Below, piece after piece: positions 6,127-7,767 of a DNA stretch of 7,767 bases. The DNA comes from Ilumatobacter sp. (GTDB taxonomy: Bacteria > Actinomycetota > Acidimicrobiia > Acidimicrobiales > Ilumatobacteraceae). The notes below the pieces were generated by a model. That model saw only the letters and a list, made by a program, of their open reading frames with translations. It had not been told where the DNA came from and ran no database searches. The stretch lies in assembly GCA_029263275.1 (NCBI GenBank), contig JAJCXU010000111.1:1-7767 (forward strand). The letters are read 5' to 3'. Position 1 is the first letter of the stretch. Every line of letters starts with the position of its first letter. A program made the position numbers and the translations under genes.

Positions 6127-7164
6127 ATGGCGAAACTCAAGCTCGGATACAACACCGGATACTGGTCAGCTGGCCCACCACAGGGCGCACTCGAAGCAGT
6201 TCAGGAGGCCGAACGTCTCGGGTTCAATTCCGTCTGGACCGCCGAGGCCTACGGCTCCGACGCGCTCACACCGCTCGCCTGGTGGGGCGCGCAGACGGAG
6301 AATATCCAGCTCGGCACGGCCATCATGCAGATGTCCGCGAGGACGCCAACTGCGGCCGCGATGGCGGCACTAACGATGGACCACCTCTCGAATGGTCGTT
6401 TCATCCTCGGCCTCGGCGCATCTGGCCCGCAGGTCGTCGAGGGCTGGTATGGCCAGCCGTATCCCCGCCCCCTCGAACGCACCCGCGAGTACATCGACAT
6501 CGTGCGTCAGGTCTTCGCCCGTGAAGCCCCCGTCGAGTTCGATGGCAAGCACTATCAACTGCCCTACGACGGCGGAGCGAACCTCGGCAAGGCGCTGAAG
6601 CCCACCGTGCATCCGCTGCGCAACGACATCCCGATCTACCTCGCCGCCGAAGGGCCGAAGAACGTGGCATTGTCTGCCGAGATCGCCGACGGCTGGCTGC
6701 CCCTGTTCTTCTCGCCGAAGGACGACGCGTTCTATCGGGAGCAGCTCGACAAGGGATTCGCAGCATCCGGCAACCCGGCCAAGAAGGACACGTTCGCGGT
6801 CACCGCAACCGTGTCGATCGTGCCCGGCGACAACGTGCAGGAGTGCGCCGACATGATCCGCCCGTTCCTCGCGCTCTACGCGGGCGGCATGGGCGCCAAG
6901 GGCGCCAACTTTCACTACGAGGTGTTCGAACGCATGGGCTACGGCGACGTGGCAGACAAGGTGCAGAACCTGTATCTCGAAGGCAAGAAGGCAGAGGCTG
7001 CCGCGTCGATTCCGCTCGAGATGGTCGAAGACGTCGCGCTCGTCGGTCCGGCCGGCAAGATCAAGGAAGAGCTCACCAAGTGGGAGGACAGCTGCATCAC
7101 CGAACTGCTCCTCAGCGGCCCGGCGATGATGCTCCCCCACTACGCCGACATCATCTTGGGCTGA
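6127..7164 (+). CDS. LLM-class F420-dependent oxidoreductase, Rv3520c family
   Basis: A 345-residue cytoplasmic enzyme of the bacterial luciferase-like TIM-barrel superfamily, expected to use the deazaflavin cofactor F420. The physiological substrate is unknown. Family motifs in order: LKLGYNTGYW at the N-terminal strand; AERLGFNSVWTAEAYGSDAL (28-47); LGTAIMQMSARTP (62-74); MDHLSNGRFILGLGASGPQV (84-103); GWYGQPYPRPLERTREYI (106-123); PIYLAAEGPKNVALSAEIAD (169-188) followed by GWLPLFFSP; and a C-terminal VGPAGKIKEEL (306-316). These match my recollection of the Rv3520c subfamily almost throughout. In M. tuberculosis Rv3520c lies next to sterol-catabolic genes and near cyp142 (Rv3518c), so a lipid or sterol-related role is possible. 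ATG at 6127 is chosen for its position right after the TANNNT box. A strong palindrome starts at the stop codon. An FMN-type LLM enzyme cannot be excluded. Confidence 0.93.
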   Translation: MAKLKLGYNTGYWSAGPPQGALEAVQEAERLGFNSVWTAEAYGSDALTPLAWWGAQTENIQLGTAIMQMSARTPTAAAMAALTMDHLSNGRFILGLGASGPQVVEGWYGQPYPRPLERTREYIDIVRQVFAREAPVEFDGKHYQLPYDGGANLGKALKPTVHPLRNDIPIYLAAEGPKNVALSAEIADGWLPLFFSPKDDAFYREQLDKGFAASGNPAKKDTFAVTATVSIVPGDNVQECADMIRPFLALYAGGMGAKGANFHYEVFERMGYGDVADKVQNLYLEGKKAEAAASIPLEMVEDVALVGPAGKIKEELTKWEDSCITELLLSGPAMMLPHYADIILG

Positions 7165-7198
7165 CCGGTCACTCTGTGCCAGGCACAGACTGACCGGT
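7164..7198. repeat. Near-perfect 35-bp palindrome with 8-bp direct repeats at its ends
   Basis: The left arm ACCGGTCACTCTGTGCC (7164-7180) and right arm GGCACAGACTGACCGGT (7182-7198) are reverse complements at 16 of 17 positions around a central A. In RNA this gives a stem of about 16 bp with one mismatch and a tiny CAG loop. The octamer TGACCGGT occurs as a direct repeat at 7162-7169 and 7191-7198; the first copy contains the LLM stop codon TGA, and the last base of the second copy is the first base of the putative -10 box of the next gene. There is no T-run, so it is not a classic terminator. It may be a terminator/attenuator, an operator covering the -35 area, or a REP-like insertion. Confidence 0.8.
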
Positions 7199-7203
7199 AG
7201 CGT
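7198..7203 (+). promoter_or_regulatory. Putative -10 box (TAGCGT) of a leaderless DUF971-gene transcript
   Basis: TAGCGT matches TANNNT and ends eight bases before ATG at 7212, with no Shine-Dalgarno sequence in between. The corresponding -35 position (about 7174-7180) falls inside the palindrome, so a protein or cruciform there could control this promoter. Read-through from the LLM gene 47 bases upstream is also possible. Confidence 0.4.
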
Positions 7204-7211
7204 CCTCGGCA

Positions 7212-7589
7212 ATGGCACGCCACGACGTTCTCAACATCGAAGTCGACCGGGCGTCACACGTCGAGATCGAATTCGAAGACGGCGTCACCGCGCGTTTCGA
7301 GCTGGCGCCACTGCGGCTTGCGTGCCCGTGCGCCGAGTGCAACTCGCGACGCCAAAAGGGCGAGCCGGTGAGCAAGTCGGTCATGGAAGGCGGCCCGATC
7401 TCGATCACCGACGCCGAGCTTGCTGGCAACTGGGGTCTCAGCCTCGACTGGTCAGATGGCCACTCGACCGGCATCTATGCGTGGACCGTCCTCCGTCAGT
7501 GGATGGACGAGCGCGAGGACGACGATGATCCAGCCGAGCGAAAGGTCTTCGGCAAACCCATCGACGGCCCGACTCGCCGCGCCGACTGA
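7212..7589 (+). CDS. GBBH-like N-terminal domain / DUF971 small zinc-domain protein
   Basis: A 125-residue stand-alone domain of the gamma-butyrobetaine-hydroxylase-like N-terminal family (DUF971). Conserved parts: VEIEFEDGVTARFELAPLRL; the metal motif CPCAEC with Cys38, Cys40 and Cys43; LAGNWGLSLDW; and SDGHSTGIYAWTVLRQW with His84. Three Cys plus this His match the structural zinc site known from the N-terminal domain of human gamma-butyrobetaine hydroxylase. The catalytic 2-oxoglutarate/Fe(II) domain is absent, so this is not a hydroxylase. In bacteria such short proteins are widespread, and related domains occur fused to Mrp/ApbC-type Fe-S carrier ATPases; the function is not established. 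The C-terminal tail from about residue 97 is charged (EREDDDDPAERK) and probably flexible. It follows the LLM gene on the same strand after a palindrome. Confidence 0.9.
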   Translation: MARHDVLNIEVDRASHVEIEFEDGVTARFELAPLRLACPCAECNSRRQKGEPVSKSVMEGGPISITDAELAGNWGLSLDWSDGHSTGIYAWTVLRQWMDEREDDDDPAERKVFGKPIDGPTRRAD

Positions 7590-7597
7590 CCACGCCG

Positions 7598-7628
7598 AGT
7601 CACAGTTGTACCCGGCCCCGCTGTGACT
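7598..7628. terminator. Hairpin between convergent 3' ends; possible bidirectional terminator
   Basis: AGTCACAG (7598-7605) and CTGTGACT (7621-7628) are perfect 8-bp inverted repeats around a 15-base GC-rich loop. The hairpin lies just after the DUF971 stop and reaches into the stop codon of the convergent gene at the right edge. No T-run follows on either strand, so termination is inferred from position and symmetry only. Confidence 0.45.
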
Positions 7629-7767
7629 ATGGGAGGACGGAGATGGGGAGTTCGACGGCTCGAGCGCGGAGCCATTCGCCGAGGGCTTTGGCCTGAGCGT
7701 CTTGGCGAGTTGATGCGGCAACGCCCTCGTCGAGGAGGCCGTGGATGACGAAGATGACCGAGCGGAC
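7627..7767 (-). CDS. Unrecognised protein, C-terminal 46 residues (5' end outside window)
   Basis: A frame open from the right edge runs on the minus strand to TAG (complement of 7627-7629). It encodes VRSVIFVIHGLLDEGVAAST, then RQDAQAKALGEWLRARAVEL, then PISVLP. Third codon positions are almost all G or C (GTC, ATC, CTC, GAC, GCC), which supports a real gene. The start of the fragment reads like a beta-strand followed by a helix; the rest is an amphipathic helix and a short hydrophobic end. I do not recognise the family. It converges with the DUF971 gene, and the two stop codons are 37 bases apart with a hairpin between them. Confidence 0.7.
   Translation of the reverse strand, partial: VRSVIFVIHGLLDEGVAASTRQDAQAKALGEWLRARAVELPISVLP

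Noticed and set aside
6370..7218. Open frame on - (282 codons) opposite the LLM oxidoreductase
   Set aside because: It is a mirror frame of a well-conserved enzyme gene, with no motif and no start signal.

Overview
The window is gene-dense, high-GC bacterial DNA, about 60-65% GC by eye and strongly GC-biased at third codon positions. The content points to an actinobacterium, plausibly a marine or soil Acidimicrobiia (Ilumatobacter-like): an F420-type luciferase-like oxidoreductase of the Rv3520c family, a soluble class I-type cytochrome P450, an Asp/Met-rich lipoprotein, and several ATG starts with no Shine-Dalgarno sequence but a TANNNT box 6-8 bases upstream. The lineage is inference; no rRNA or other marker gene is present.

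Layout, left to right: (1) the 3' end of alanine dehydrogenase (ald) on +, cut by the window edge. (2) A large secreted G8-domain/beta-helix protein on -, whose 3' end overlaps the ald 3' end antisense by 91 bp. (3) A cytochrome P450 on +, divergent from the G8 gene across a spacer of about 125 bp. (4) Convergent with the P450, a lipoprotein gene on -, preceded on the same strand by arfB, a GGQ ribosome-rescue hydrolase. (5) Divergent from arfB, an Rv3520c-type LLM oxidoreductase on +, followed by a small GBBH-like/DUF971 zinc-domain protein on +. A near-perfect 35-bp palindrome lies between these two. (6) The 3' end of an unrecognised gene on - at the right edge.

The genes do not form one pathway. 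The P450 and the Rv3520c-like enzyme could share lipid or sterol-type oxidative metabolism, since M. tuberculosis Rv3520c lies near a P450 gene, but here they are separated by two unrelated genes. The most unusual protein is the G8 protein, whose middle resembles the core of animal CEMIP/TMEM2 proteins, including a Y-x-VHFH motif. The most unusual DNA features are the palindrome at 7164-7198, with 8-bp direct repeats TGACCGGT at its ends, a possibly related palindrome at 4451-4479 directly after the P450 stop, and the recurring TANNNT-N(6-8)-ATG arrangement at four genes. No stretch over 300 bases lacks a gene. I saw no tRNA, rRNA, CRISPR array, transposase or origin.
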